Part shown: in pieces, positions 8,801 to 16,050 of the stretch
Numbering within the stretch: position 1 is the first letter of the stretch
Layout of the letters: every line of letters begins with the position of its first letter
From: a virus
Strand: one strand, 5' to 3'
DNA length: 64,000 bases
Virus record (IMG/VR): IMGVR_UViG_3300030107_008258
Span: 80,419 to 144,418 of that record
The notes under the pieces: model-generated
The model's input: only the letters and a program-made list of their open reading frames with translations
Databases searched by the model: none
Told to the model about the DNA's origin: nothing
Made by a program: the position numbers and the translations under genes

Positions 8801-11026
8801 TTCGGCAAAAACTCCTGTTTGACTCTGTTTGACTGCTAGACTTCCCTCAACAGATAAGGGAAAATTAACTTCAAACTGATCGGTAGAATCATTAAATAAG
8901 ATATTGGCGTCGGTAGCGCTTCCCCTGTCTATAACAAGACCTCCTGAAGAAAGCGTTATTCCAGCTCCGTCTTCACCACTATTCAAAACAATAATATTGT
9001 CTTTAATGGCCGTATCGGTTGTTTCAACAATTGTACGAGTACCAGTAACTGTTAAGTTTTTGATTGAGACATCACCAAAAGTAATAGTTCCTGTCGTATC
9101 GAATTTTATTCCTCCTTCTGAAGGAGATGATAAAGTTGCTTCGCTTCCTATTTTAATTGAGTCTGAGGATACAATTAAATCGTCAAAATGTCCGCTCCTA
9201 AACGGTAACGAAGGAGACCCTAAATTAATAGTCCCACTTGCATTAGGTAAGATTTCTCCCGAAATTGTTCCCCCCGCTTTGTTAAGTTTTATATCTTGTA
9301 TCTCTCCTGTAGCAGTTTGTAAGGTAGAAATATCGGAATCGTTACTGGTAATTTGGGATTGTAAATTATTTCCCGTCGATATTAAGTTGCCGCTTACAGT
9401 ATCAATATCATCTTGAAGATTTTGGCCTGTCGTAATTAGGTTTCCGCTTAGGGTATCTCTTTTGCTATCTAGGGTGTTACCAGAAGAAATCAAATTACCG
9501 CTTAGGGTATCTCTCTTTTGATCTAAGGTATTACCTGTTGAAATAATGTTTCCGCTTAAAGTATCCCTTTTCTCGTCTAGAGTATTTCCTGAAGAAATTA
9601 AATTTCCGCTCAATATATCTCTTAACGAATCAAGATGATTACCTGTAGATATAATTGTGTTAGTGAGTGTTGTGCCTGTTGTTATTAAGTTACCACTTAA
9701 TGTAGTTATGTCGGCATCATTACCAATAATCTGATTCTCTAAATTATTTCCTGTAGAAATTATGTTTGTATTAATTGATGCAATGTCTGAATCATTGCTA
9801 TTAATTTGGGCCTGAAGATTATTACCTGTTGAAATAAGATTCCCACTTAAAGTATCACGCGAAGCATCTAGGGCATTTCCCGTCGATATTAAATTCCCAC
9901 TTAAAGTATCCCTTTGTGAATCTAAAGTATTCCCCGTTGCGATTAAATCGGGGTCAGTGGCAAAAGTTCCAGAGTTTAAATATAGAAGAGATTCGCTTGA
10001 TGAATCAACAGCTACTAGCCCTCCATTGGCCGGAAATTGAGTTTGCAAGGAAGAATAATCATTGGGCGCATCAACTAAACCTGTGAACTTGACCGCCCCA
10101 CCACCTTCTCCACCTACTCCCGTAACAGGGGGTATATCGTAGGCAATTCCATCTCCCGCGCTATTTACTTTTAAATATTTTCCTTGGTTTCCTGCTAATG
10201 TTACATCATCCAAATCTTTTATATGAGTGGCAAAATTGCCCGTCATGGAATGAAAAACAGACAAGCCGCTTAAGGTGTTTACTTCTGTAGTAAGGTATGA
10301 TCCTGTTGAAGCAAGATTAGTTGTTAAGGTTTGACCAGTAGTTATTAAATTAGCGGCTACTGTAGACCCTGTCGATTGTAAATTAGTTGTAAGATTAGCG
10401 ATATCTGTGTCATTGGTAGTAATTTGGCCTTGTAATGTTTGTCCTGTTACTACAAGGTTGGGAGCTAGCGCTAACTCGCTCCCGTCTACCGCAACAGGAA
10501 AGTTTAATTCAAACCTATCAGTATTATCGTTAAAAAGTATTGTAGCATTTTCTAGAGTTCCCCTATCTACAACTAATCCTCCCGAAGTAAGAGTAATTCC
10601 CGCTCCAGCTTCACCGCTATTTATTACAATTATATTATCTTTGACCGCGAGATCAGTAGAACTTATTATAGATTGAGTTCCTGTTACAGTTAGATTCTTA
10701 ACCTTAATATCGCCAAAGATAGTTTCTCCCTCGGTATCGAAACTAAACCCCCCTCCCGGTCCTGCCGAAATCGTAGCCTCATCTCCTAATTTTAAAGAGT
10801 CAGCCGCAAGATGAGCTGTCTTTGCATAAAGATTCAAAAACCGCTTGGAAGGTGAACCTAAATCTACCGTATCAGTTTGGTGGGGAAGAAGAGCCCCAGA
10901 AATAATACCTCCCTTTGTCCCCAGTTTATCTTCCTGTAGATTTGTGGTGACGATAGCTGTCGATGTTTTTCCCTCTACCGACGTTTCGGTTTTGCCGCTG
11001 ATTACAACATCTACAGAAATAGCCAT
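2864..11026 (-). CDS. giant tail fibre, 2,720 residues, coiled-coil repeats and LamG tip
   Basis: One intact reading frame of 8.2 kb. The first 1,450 residues hold two kinds of repeat: about 30-residue units such as NLITTGQTLQTQITSNDSDI that look like trimeric coiled-coil shaft, and longer blocks with LVITGTQT-IKDNIIVINSGE-AGITLxSGG-RGS repeated three times. Residues about 1,500-2,150 carry beta-rich modules with the GxVGIGTxxP motif, often followed by a KLHV-like strand. About residues 2,270-2,500 form a LamG domain (FTIEMWVYRT, YIDDFRVTKGLARYTSNF) like those of the two small genes downstream. The last 160 residues contain two copies of a DGxxTxYxLS / VSGFEMSRS module. This is probably a host-recognition fibre. 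Confidence 0.85.
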   Translation of the reverse strand: MAISVDVVISGKTETSVEGKTSTAIVTTNLQEDKLGTKGGIISGALLPHQTDTVDLGSPSKRFLNLYAKTAHLAADSLKLGDEATISAGPGGGFSFDTEGETIFGDIKVKNLTVTGTQSIISSTDLAVKDNIIVINSGEAGAGITLTSGGLVVDRGTLENATILFNDNTDRFELNFPVAVDGSELALAPNLVVTGQTLQGQITTNDTDIANLTTNLQSTGSTVAANLITTGQTLTTNLASTGSYLTTEVNTLSGLSVFHSMTGNFATHIKDLDDVTLAGNQGKYLKVNSAGDGIAYDIPPVTGVGGEGGGAVKFTGLVDAPNDYSSLQTQFPANGGLVAVDSSSESLLYLNSGTFATDPDLIATGNTLDSQRDTLSGNLISTGNALDASRDTLSGNLISTGNNLQAQINSNDSDIASINTNIISTGNNLENQIIGNDADITTLSGNLITTGTTLTNTIISTGNHLDSLRDILSGNLISSGNTLDEKRDTLSGNIISTGNTLDQKRDTLSGNLISSGNTLDSKRDTLSGNLITTGQNLQDDIDTVSGNLISTGNNLQSQITSNDSDISTLQTATGEIQDIKLNKAGGTISGEILPNASGTINLGSPSLPFRSGHFDDLIVSSDSIKIGSEATLSSPSEGGIKFDTTGTITFGDVSIKNLTVTGTRTIVETTDTAIKDNIIVLNSGEDGAGITLSSGGLVIDRGSATDANILFNDSTDQFEVNFPLSVEGSLAVKQSQTGVFAEAANLITTGQTLQTQITSNDTDISSLTSNLASTGSTLDSEVTTLTTNLASTGSTLAADIVTVSGLTQGNDTDLATVTSNLITTGQTLTDEIAIVSGLTTSNDSDISTITSNLITTGQTLQSQITSNDSDISTITSNLVTTGQTLQTQITSNDSDITTLTSNLVTTGQTLQTQITSNDSDISTLTSNLSSTGSTLDSKIDTLSGVATLDSETGNLVDTSMTGDFAVNFLDLDDTPGSLGAVGQSVVVNADRDGLIFSGVSAGGGGGSSTFVGLSDTPGALTASRLLAVNSAGDSVEFLESGTLVTDAETGVFATSANLVTTGQTLTTNTNTVSSNLVSTGSVVDDVSGNLITTGQTLQTQITSNDSDISTLTSNLVTTGQTLTTNINTVSTNLVSTGSVVDDVSGNLITSGQTLQTQITSNDSDITTLTSNLVSTGAVVDDISGNLITTGQTLQTQITSNDSDISTLTSNLVTTGQTLTTNINTVSSNLVSTGAVVDDISGNLITTGQTLQTQITSNDSDITTLTSNLASTGNTLDTTTVKLTSNQTIAGNKTFSDTVTIGDLNVTGTQTTITATNLAIKDNLIEINSGESGAGITLVSGGITINRGSAANANILFNDSTDRFELNFPLAADGSLVATAPNLVTTGQTLQTQITSNDSDISTLTSNLVSTGSFVDDVSGNLITTGQTLQTQITSNDSDITTLTSNLITTGQTLTSEISTLSGLATLDSETGSLIDTSMTGNFTDGAGVAGYVARWSDSNTLTSGAMQDNGAVVGVNQAADPDNAFSIKSIDNNTNPLQIAAHDGDSLFVFRQSAGDGRLSIKKDGGTETVRLDSDNASFMTGGNVGIGIAAPTTKLHISYPAVGQDGSAVTALTTTTALNLGLKLGFSGGANSNNNIIGGISLGNSGEEFAGMYALDGGASAATDLALFVGTTSGITEAVKIDSSGSVGIGTNAPASKLHLYSATDANVIVKLQGGSDSAKGAHINFLRGATDVGSFGTKASLVGGTSNDLMFYSASNDFIYYSTAERMRVQADGLVGIGTNAPAQKLHVLGDAIKFERTDNAVTLQLYNNAASPADDAALGYIQFLGKDNDGTANIVHSEVRGGVQSNTDSAVNGYLSFLTTNNGTSVSEAMRITADGKIGIGTDSPSTKLQVVVDSSDGSASTHGVHFGTATNGLNIGAHDGGNYAWIQTKSNDDLVINPYGAKVGIGTDAPAKSLQISAGDGSHLMLHYSGSGHSSGAVRQFFQRSTGTEASPTGTSDGDIVGTTSYVAYAPSGSTYRNSAAIVVTRYGAANTVSAPAKIAFATPGASDDTLVDRLTILPGGKIGIGTTDPSVDFQVGNSVSGQTKVVTFNSEGGTEIGLKVKSRTNRAKIAVSDNDTTAYIVAEGGARAFGPNDTAHANNLIVNGDGNVGVGTITPSKKFHVVGDIEISGTIYQSGSVFEGGGGGGGGSSTFVGLSDTPGSFTANRVLTVNSAGNAVETTFDTSTLSGHQSVEQGYFTGLTLGGTGTGILQNASGTISNLDLADNKFDVSVIEERDSAVGDSNFDKVELLLPFDGANDATSTTDESDSNHTVSFNGSADISTAQSKFGGSSLYLPGGSNDHVTIAGSSDFNFGTGDFTIEMWVYRTHTAYGYIFETRGGEDTTSTDGIGLYLGSGGNDELRVAVNRSNVIDINQDHQTNDQWQHFAVVREGSTMTLYIDGTARGSGSNSTDFDRSRPFRIGNIHNASLDGGYGFQGYIDDFRVTKGLARYTSNFTPTSAAHPTSAGITENKYIGQIGGIDDSDVDYGIEKLSNSQLMIKKLSDNTFTPDRLYVNVNKLGALGHGIAFDQVYTGDGTTTNYALSENVSNARDVLVSVEGLIQTPIIDYTLAGATGVSFTTGVVSGHEISFRHLALGPSGTAGASADISYLTERFTGNGVVSGFEMSRSISTADEIFVFVNGLVQDSGANFSVTAGTGLYFTDGEIASGDKIMVRHIY
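6600..10440 (-). repeat. tandem coiled-coil coding repeats inside the giant fibre gene
   Basis: More than twenty near-repeats of a 75-100 bp unit encode variations of TTGQTLQTQITSNDSDI and STGxxLDxxRDTLSGNLI. Repeats are similar but not identical at DNA level, so they are likely to change copy number by slippage or recombination. Confidence 0.85.
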
Positions 11027-11027
11027 T

Positions 11028-11411
11028 TTAAGAATTAGATGGTTGAGTCACTTCAGGAAAGACATTGAAATCGCCTTTCATTAATTTTACTACAGCGCCA
11101 TTAGCGTCTTCTCCGGCTCCTGTTGGGTATCTTTCTATATCATAAACAAATTGACCCACGGGCAAGTCTACAGTTTGAGTTCCACTTAAATAAATGTCAA
11201 TTAAACCACTTATCCATGCGTCTCCATTATTTCCCGAAACAATAGTAGGCGAAAGATCTATAAGAGAAGAAGCGCTACTGTAACGATATTTAACTACTCC
11301 TCGAGCTCCATAACCGCTCAAATCTATAGCGTTTCCGTTCGTGTCCTTTACATTTAACCGAACACTTAATTCCGAACCTTGAGAAGCGTCAAAATTATAA
11401 ACCGTTGCCAT
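11028..11411 (-). CDS. small baseplate/fibre-associated virion protein
   Basis: A 127-residue beta-rich protein: FDASQGSELSVRLNVKDTNGNAIDLSGYGARGVVKYRY resembles the N-terminal module often found in small phage structural proteins (a ligand such as G-S-x-L-x-V-x-L-K-D-x-x-G-N-x-I-D-L-T/S-G-Y). It ends one base before the giant fibre start, so the two are probably co-expressed. A late GTGTAATA box lies 7 nt before the ATG and there is no Shine-Dalgarno site. A role in anchoring the fibre is inferred from position only. Confidence 0.6.
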   Translation of the reverse strand: MATVYNFDASQGSELSVRLNVKDTNGNAIDLSGYGARGVVKYRYSSASSLIDLSPTIVSGNNGDAWISGLIDIYLSGTQTVDLPVGQFVYDIERYPTGAGEDANGAVVKLMKGDFNVFPEVTQPSNS

Positions 11412-11418
11412 ATAGTTT

Positions 11419-11426
11419 TATTACAC
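11419..11426 (-). promoter_or_regulatory. late-type promoter box (GTGTAATA)
   Basis: Minus-strand GTGTAATA within ATATAGTGTAATA, 7 nt before the ATG at 11411. It would drive the fibre operon down to about 630. Confidence 0.65.
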
Positions 11427-11450
11427 TATATGCAGGTTTTTTTTGAAATA

Positions 11451-11816
11451 TTATCTTCCTTCTGAAAGTATTTTCATGCCTTCGGCATTTATCTTCGCAT
11501 TAGCATCCGGTTCTGTGATGGGTTTTTTATAAGCGGATACATGTTTTCTAAATTCTCGCATTAACCTTTCCCTTAACATTCCTCTATTATCAATAGGAAT
11601 AATACCTACCCTAGAAGCATGACTTTGCAGGTCTGACATGTTCATGTCGTCTAAACGCTTTTGATATTGCATGTCATCCATCGTACCATACATACTGCTT
11701 CCATCGTCTCCCCATATTTGGTCTAGAGTAGTTGCCTCAAATTTTTCTACTTTTGCATGAGTTTGAGACATTTTTTTAACAGAAGTCTTTTTTGAAGTTT
11801 TCCTTTTTGCTGCCAT
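11451..11816 (-). CDS. unknown protein with basic N-terminus, next to capsid genes
   Basis: A 121-residue protein. The first 25 residues are very Lys/Ser/Thr-rich (AAKRKTSKKTSVKK), then comes an acidic segment (DQIWGDDGSSMYGTMDDMQYQKRLDDM) and a helical region, MSDLQSHASRVGIIPIDNRGMLRERLMREFRKH, that resembles a SAP/HeH-type helix-extension-helix. Its position after the capsid gene suggests a head-completion or head-tail role, but this is a guess. AAGGA lies 8 nt before the ATG, and a GTGTATTT box lies 24 nt upstream. Confidence 0.5.
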   Translation of the reverse strand: MAAKRKTSKKTSVKKMSQTHAKVEKFEATTLDQIWGDDGSSMYGTMDDMQYQKRLDDMNMSDLQSHASRVGIIPIDNRGMLRERLMREFRKHVSAYKKPITEPDANAKINAEGMKILSEGR

Positions 11817-11840
11817 AATCTTATTCCTTATAGTAGTAGA

Positions 11841-11848
11841 AAATACAC
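11841..11848 (-). promoter_or_regulatory. possible late-type promoter box (GTGTATTT)
   Basis: Minus-strand GTGTATTT 24 nt before the ATG at 11816. It is a weaker match than most, with a true Shine-Dalgarno between box and start. Confidence 0.35.
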
Positions 11849-11861
11849 TTTTTTTCCAAAA

Positions 11862-11893
11862 AATAGAAAACCCCGACCCTTACGGGCCGGGGT
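11862..11893 (-). terminator. terminator after the major capsid gene
   Basis: Stem AACCCCG-GCCC / GGGT-CGGGGTT on the minus strand, followed by a T-rich tract (TTTTCTATTTTTT), directly downstream of the capsid stop codon. Confidence 0.8.
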
Positions 11894-11916
11894 TGCTAAA
11901 TGTTATTTATTAGCGA

Positions 11917-13008
11917 TTATGGACGCTCAAACACTAAACCAACCAAAACACGAGCATCAAGAAGGACACGTCCTTCTTCGATACCGCCGTAAAAGCCGGT
12001 CTTGTCTTGACGTTGAGCGAATTGGTCATCCGGAAGAGCGGTGAAAGTACCACCTGTCTCAGAATTCCGAGCAACTGGACGAACCAATGCTTCACGAGAA
12101 CGATCCACACCTACAACAACCTGATCATCACCAGTAAAGGTACCTCCATAAAAGGTGCCAAACAAAGTGTTGTACTTCTGGCCATTACCGAATTCGATAA
12201 GATCAATAACATTGATACCGAAAAGGTTCTGGAATCCAGCGGTGCGATACATTTCGTCCTTCACGCCGTCTCCAACCTGCTCAGCACTAGAGCTAAACGG
12301 ATTGAAGGCAAGGTGACGGATGTCTCCTACGATCTCTGGAGAAACGAACAAGTCCGTAATTCCACGAGAATAAGGAGCAGCTGGAGTACCACCAGCATAA
12401 GAAGTATTAAGCCTCTTCATCTTTACCATCATATCGTTAAGATAAGCTAAGCTAAACTTAGCGTCACTCTCAGATGTCTTATCAACAACGTTATCGCCAG
12501 CAGAACCACTACCAGTGGCGCCTTTAGCTTCTGCAAGGCCCTTCAAAAGAACTGCCCAAGCGTTACGATCCTGCTTGACCAATACTTCGTTAGCCATACG
12601 CTCAACTGATTTGCTTACGACGTCCAAGCGACTCTTACGAGCATACTTTTTAAGGAAGCTTACCGCACTATCAAGTTTGTAAGTTGAGATTTTCAACTCA
12701 GCGTTACCTGCAATTTGAGAAGATGGAAGACCACCTGCCATTTGCTGGGACCAAATAGTAACGTAGTTATCAGTTCCACGTTGATCATAGAACAAATCTA
12801 GCGGATAACTAGGATTGTCGTCTTCATCATACTCTACGTTAGTATAAACATACGCAGCCGTATTTGCTTGATCTAGAACCTGCTGAACAACTGGTCCGAT
12901 AAAAGCGGCAAAAGCCTCTGTTGCCGGACGAGAAATATCTGGGTTCTTGGAGCCCATAGCCTTGATTAGTTCGACCTGCTCCGGAGTATTTTTAAGTTTT
13001 AATTTCAT
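11917..13008 (-). CDS. major capsid protein (HK97-fold type)
   Basis: A 363-residue protein, a normal length for a phage major capsid protein without a long delta domain. Features that fit: a helical N-terminus, FAAFIGPVVQQVLDQANTAAYVYTNVEYDEDDNPSYPLDLF, then a YKLDSAVSFLKKYARKSRLDVVSKSVERMANEVLVKQDRNAWAVLLKGLAEAKG helix like the spine helix, and a C-terminal KTGFYGGIEEGRVLLDARVLVGLVFERP beta segment. It follows the protease-scaffold and decoration-like genes, the standard head order, and is followed by a strong terminator. AAGGAG is 9 nt before the ATG. Family assignment is from order and pattern, not a database match. Confidence 0.8.
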   Translation of the reverse strand: MKLKLKNTPEQVELIKAMGSKNPDISRPATEAFAAFIGPVVQQVLDQANTAAYVYTNVEYDEDDNPSYPLDLFYDQRGTDNYVTIWSQQMAGGLPSSQIAGNAELKISTYKLDSAVSFLKKYARKSRLDVVSKSVERMANEVLVKQDRNAWAVLLKGLAEAKGATGSGSAGDNVVDKTSESDAKFSLAYLNDMMVKMKRLNTSYAGGTPAAPYSRGITDLFVSPEIVGDIRHLAFNPFSSSAEQVGDGVKDEMYRTAGFQNLFGINVIDLIEFGNGQKYNTLFGTFYGGTFTGDDQVVVGVDRSREALVRPVARNSETGGTFTALPDDQFAQRQDKTGFYGGIEEGRVLLDARVLVGLVFERP

Positions 13009-13026
13009 ATCAATTTTCTCCTTTTA

Positions 13027-13614
13027 TTAACCTTGGGTGAAGTCGAATTTAACCAAAACTGAACCGTCCGCATCTGGACCGCCCAAAGTTCTGCCGATTC
13101 TGTTATTAGTAGCCTTGGCTCCCAAATTGGTTACCTGACCACTACCTGTAGCGAAAACGTCTTGATCCTGAAGGATGCCTGCAGAACTAGCCCATGCACC
13201 AGTTGCCATAAGGAAAATTCCTCGTGTAGCAATTGGAACTGCCTGACCTGTTAAACTGCACTGCAATTCAGCCTGCTTACGCGGGTTGAACTTCAAAGCT
13301 TCTCCGTTTTCGTCATATTCCCGAACGTCATAAAGCATAATGCCTAGAGCAGCTTCATCAGCTCCTCCATCAGTATACTGAACGTCCGCCGCCACTCCCC
13401 ACCGTGTAGAAACGGTGTTTGCGTATCCAGCACCAACATTGCCAATTTGGCTTAGCTCATTGGTATTGCTCCAACCTGTCAAAACCTTAACACATGATCC
13501 AGCATAAACTACATCACTTGTGCCAAGTGCTTGATTGGGGTCACCAAAAGCGAACAAATTGATAACATCGTGCTCACTGTAATCCCTAAAGGGCTTTAGT
13601 CTTTCGTTTGCCAT
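13027..13614 (-). CDS. capsid decoration-like protein
   Basis: A 195-residue beta- and Gly-rich protein (VYAGSCVKVLTGWSNTNELSQIGNVGAGYANTVSTRWGVAADVQYTDGGADEAALGIMLYDVREYDENG). It lies between the scaffold/protease and the major capsid genes, where head-decoration proteins are usually encoded. No signal peptide or coiled coil. AGGAG is 10 nt upstream of the ATG. The role is inferred from gene order; a minor head protein is also possible. Confidence 0.55.
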   Translation of the reverse strand: MANERLKPFRDYSEHDVINLFAFGDPNQALGTSDVVYAGSCVKVLTGWSNTNELSQIGNVGAGYANTVSTRWGVAADVQYTDGGADEAALGIMLYDVREYDENGEALKFNPRKQAELQCSLTGQAVPIATRGIFLMATGAWASSAGILQDQDVFATGSGQVTNLGAKATNNRIGRTLGGPDADGSVLVKFDFTQG

Positions 13615-13634
13615 AATGTATATCTCCTAATTAT

Positions 13635-14315
13635 TTATTTACTAAAATCGAATTGATCCATAGCAAAAGCTTTGCTATACTTTTCGAAAACCGTAGGTTC
13701 TTCAGCAGGAGAAGATGTCGGAATATTTTCCGTTTCACTTTTAGCGTTATCTACTGCATGCTCAACAACCTCCTTAACTGCAGAAGCGGAAGCTTCTGCG
13801 GGTGCTTCTTCAGCTGGTGTCTCAGCTGGTGCTTCAGCAGGAGCCTCAGCCGGAGCTGCTTCTTCTGCTGGCGCTTCCTCATCCTCATCAGAGTTAGCTT
13901 TTGAGGATAAAAGAACTGAAAGCGTTTTATCCAATTCAGTGAAAGCCTCTTCGTCAAGGTCTCGAATCTGAGAGGCGATAACCTTGCGGTCTTCGTCTGT
14001 CAATTTAAAACGCTCATCGTAAGATGCCATTCTCTGATTGAATGCTTCCAATTTTTCAGCTTCGGCTTTTTCAGCCTCAAGCTTTTCTAATTGAGCCTTA
14101 ATATCTTCCAACTGCGTCTTCAAGGAATCGTGTTCCTTGGAGAGCGTCTCGTGCTGTTCACGAGCGTCTTTCAAGGACTCCTCTTTTTCAGCTTGCTCGG
14201 AGGAATACTCCTCCGAAGCTTTCTTGAGGCTCTCCTGAATAAACTCATGAATAGCAGAAGCAGTTAGCGTTTGTAAAGACTCGTCCGTTATGTCTTTCAA
14301 GTTTTCTATTTTCAT
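13635..14315 (-). CDS. possible internally started scaffold protein
   Basis: Same frame as the protease-scaffold gene. The ATG at 14315 begins MKIENLKDITDESLQTLTAS and would produce 226 residues containing only coiled coil, Pro/Ala linker and C-terminal capsid-binding segment. The upstream sequence is AG-rich (AAAGAAAGTAGAAGCT) but lacks a strong Shine-Dalgarno site. Nested scaffold genes are established in lambda-type phages; here it is only inferred. Confidence 0.35.
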   Translation of the reverse strand: MKIENLKDITDESLQTLTASAIHEFIQESLKKASEEYSSEQAEKEESLKDAREQHETLSKEHDSLKTQLEDIKAQLEKLEAEKAEAEKLEAFNQRMASYDERFKLTDEDRKVIASQIRDLDEEAFTELDKTLSVLLSSKANSDEDEEAPAEEAAPAEAPAEAPAETPAEEAPAEASASAVKEVVEHAVDNAKSETENIPTSSPAEEPTVFEKYSKAFAMDQFDFSK

Positions 14316-15152
14316 AGCTTCTACTTTCTTTGTTTTTACAGTATTATTTGTATTTTGGGAAATCGTTTCTTCCTCAAGAGACTCTTCCGCCAAAGCTTTT
14401 TGTTCAGCAACGCCATTTTCAGTAAGGACACCTTTAACATCCGCAGCTGGATTTTCGGTCAACCCTATACCTAATGGCACTACATTATTGATAACCTTTC
14501 TATAAACATTCGAGTTATCATCAAATTTTCCTTCTCCCCCAAAACCTTTAAGTTTATCCATATGTTTTTCTACTTCTTCGGGGTCAGTTATTTCAAGGGC
14601 GTTTTCTATATTCTTTTCCTCTCCCTCTAAAACGACTAAATTATATTCGCTAAAACCAAGTTCCCAACTTGCGCTAATACCCATATACTCTTCACTAGTA
14701 GGGTCACTAGAGCTTTCAATTTTATCAGCTAAAGTTTCGTTTACTACTTTCCATATAACTCCACCTAGAGTTACATTGAAAGGTTCTTTTAAATTCTTAA
14801 CTTCTTCTTTCTTTAATGGCTCATCACTTCCGAAACGAGAAAACCCTGCGGTTAAAATAGTGCCCACTACTGATTTTCGATTGTGTTCAATATTAATAGG
14901 TTTATTGACAAAGTTATCATACATTGCCACCGCTGTATCAGTATCCACCACGTCCCCATTTTTATTTACTCTGTTAGCTACAAAAGCATTAAAGGCTACG
15001 GGGAGAAGGTCTACGTTTTTTTCTACATCAACGTCAGGAAGAAACTTTTCCAGCTCTACCATTGAAGCCAGAGCTAAATATTTATCCTTTTCTTCGGAAA
15101 CTACCGGTTTGATAACCGAACTAAAAGTAGTAGTATATTTAGGTTTTTTCAT
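13635..15152 (-). CDS. prohead protease fused to scaffold domain
   Basis: A 505-residue protein. Residues about 45-235 resemble a prohead maturation serine protease: FVANRVNKNGDVVDTD, KPINIEHNRKSVVGTI (His90 as likely catalytic His) and EEYMGISASWELGFSEY (Ser160 or Ser162 as likely nucleophile). Residues about 280-405 form a long charged coiled coil (EEYSSEQAEKEESLKDAREQ...), followed by a Pro/Ala/Glu linker (APAEAPAETPAEE) and a short C-terminal segment (VFEKYSKAFAMDQFDFSK), all typical of scaffolding proteins that bind capsid subunits. An in-frame ATG at codon 280 (14315) begins the scaffold part, as in the nested protease/scaffold genes of lambda (C and Nu3). It cleaves itself and capsid precursors by family knowledge. 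Confidence 0.75.
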   Translation of the reverse strand: MKKPKYTTTFSSVIKPVVSEEKDKYLALASMVELEKFLPDVDVEKNVDLLPVAFNAFVANRVNKNGDVVDTDTAVAMYDNFVNKPINIEHNRKSVVGTILTAGFSRFGSDEPLKKEEVKNLKEPFNVTLGGVIWKVVNETLADKIESSSDPTSEEYMGISASWELGFSEYNLVVLEGEEKNIENALEITDPEEVEKHMDKLKGFGGEGKFDDNSNVYRKVINNVVPLGIGLTENPAADVKGVLTENGVAEQKALAEESLEEETISQNTNNTVKTKKVEAMKIENLKDITDESLQTLTASAIHEFIQESLKKASEEYSSEQAEKEESLKDAREQHETLSKEHDSLKTQLEDIKAQLEKLEAEKAEAEKLEAFNQRMASYDERFKLTDEDRKVIASQIRDLDEEAFTELDKTLSVLLSSKANSDEDEEAPAEEAAPAEAPAEAPAETPAEEAPAEASASAVKEVVEHAVDNAKSETENIPTSSPAEEPTVFEKYSKAFAMDQFDFSK

Positions 15153-15153
15153 A

Positions 15154-15642
15154 TTAAAATTCTCTTTCTAACCTATAGTTTATAATGTTTTGAATTGACT
15201 CTTTACGTGTTTCTATATAAAGATCATTAACACTTTCAAAGTTAAATTCTAAATTAAGCTCTTTAAGCTCTTCTTTTGCTTGTGTAACATATGAATCCAT
15301 AGTGGACACATTAAAATCTTTTCCTTCCGCTACGCTTAAAAAACGATTAACGTTAGCCATACACCATGTAGGAAGATTATAGGTAGAGTTGGGCACGTAG
15401 GATTCTTCTGCGCTTTTATAAGTCTCTATTAGTGAATCGACTCGTAACTTTGCAGGACTCTTTTTTACCTTTGATTTAAAACACTTTATTAAATCAGAAG
15501 AAAAAACAATATATTCATCAATCTCAACTTCTTTACTTATAGAAGGCGAAGACTTACCATAGACATCAATCATTTTAACATTTTCCCCTTTTGGAAAGGC
15601 GTCGCCCGTAATGTCAAAATCTAGTCTGTCTAAATTACCCAT
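15154..15642 (-). CDS. unknown protein preceding head protease
   Basis: A 162-residue acidic, mainly helical protein without signal peptide or membrane segment. It contains VNRFLSVAEGKDFNVSTMDSYVTQAKEELKELNLEF. It ends 2 nt after the start of the protease-scaffold gene, so the stop and start regions overlap and translation may be coupled. A GTGTAGAA box 12 nt before the ATG suggests it leads the head operon (15642 down to the terminator at 11862). The function is not recognised; a head-tail connector or a portal-side protein would fit this position. Confidence 0.5.
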   Translation of the reverse strand: MGNLDRLDFDITGDAFPKGENVKMIDVYGKSSPSISKEVEIDEYIVFSSDLIKCFKSKVKKSPAKLRVDSLIETYKSAEESYVPNSTYNLPTWCMANVNRFLSVAEGKDFNVSTMDSYVTQAKEELKELNLEFNFESVNDLYIETRKESIQNIINYRLEREF

Positions 15643-15654
15643 TGTTACTATATA

Positions 15655-15662
15655 TTCTACAC
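15655..15662 (-). promoter_or_regulatory. late-type promoter box (GTGTAGAA)
   Basis: Minus-strand GTGTAGAA, 12 nt before the ATG at 15642; the head operon promoter candidate. Confidence 0.5.
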
Positions 15663-15678
15663 ATTCTTTTACAAAAAT

Positions 15679-15716
15679 GGAAAAAAAGAAAGCCCTAGAC
15701 CCCCGGCCTAGAGCTT
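15679..15716 (-). terminator. terminator upstream of the head operon
   Basis: Minus-strand stem AGCTCTAG / CTAGGGCT with GC-rich loop, followed by TTTCTTTTTTT. It ends the lysis/secreted-protein unit. Confidence 0.75.
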
Positions 15717-15740
15717 CCTCACAAAGGAATTGTATTTAAA

Positions 15741-16046
15741 TTACTTCTTCCCGATAGTAACCTTTTTGTCTCCCCTACCTAAAGACACACCGGGAAATTC
15801 CCAATCGAACTTAAAATAAGGAAGCTTGAAGGTGACGCCGCTTTTGCTGCATTTGAAATCGAAAGATGCGGAAACATCTTTACCAGCACAAGCAGTTGGT
15901 AACGGGGCTTTTACCCCTAGAAAAGGAATGGTGAAATGGGGATCAGGCTTAACGCCTGCGCCAAACCACTTTTCCTTTTTACCCTCAGCTGCTGAGAGAC
16001 TAGTAGTCAATCCCAGCAGTATTATTAATGCGATAATGTTTTTCAT
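15741..16046 (-). CDS. small secreted protein with signal peptide
   Basis: A 101-residue protein with a clear Sec signal peptide (MKNIIALIILLGLTTSLSAAEG, likely cut after Ala-Ala). The mature part has two Cys residues (CAGKDVSASFDFKC) that could form a disulfide and three similar aromatic strands (PHFTIPFLGVKAP, VTFKLPYFKFDWEFPGVSLG). The protein should act in the periplasm. It sits in the operon with the putative spanin genes, so a part in lysis or superinfection control is possible, but the fold is not recognised. Confidence 0.55.
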   Translation of the reverse strand: MKNIIALIILLGLTTSLSAAEGKKEKWFGAGVKPDPHFTIPFLGVKAPLPTACAGKDVSASFDFKCSKSGVTFKLPYFKFDWEFPGVSLGRGDKKVTIGKK

Positions 16047-16050
16047 ATTA

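Noticed and set aside
13751-13957. Alternative minus-strand frame overlapping the Pro/Ala linker
   Set aside because: A low-complexity Leu/Gln frame arising from the GCn/CCn repeats; no start signal.
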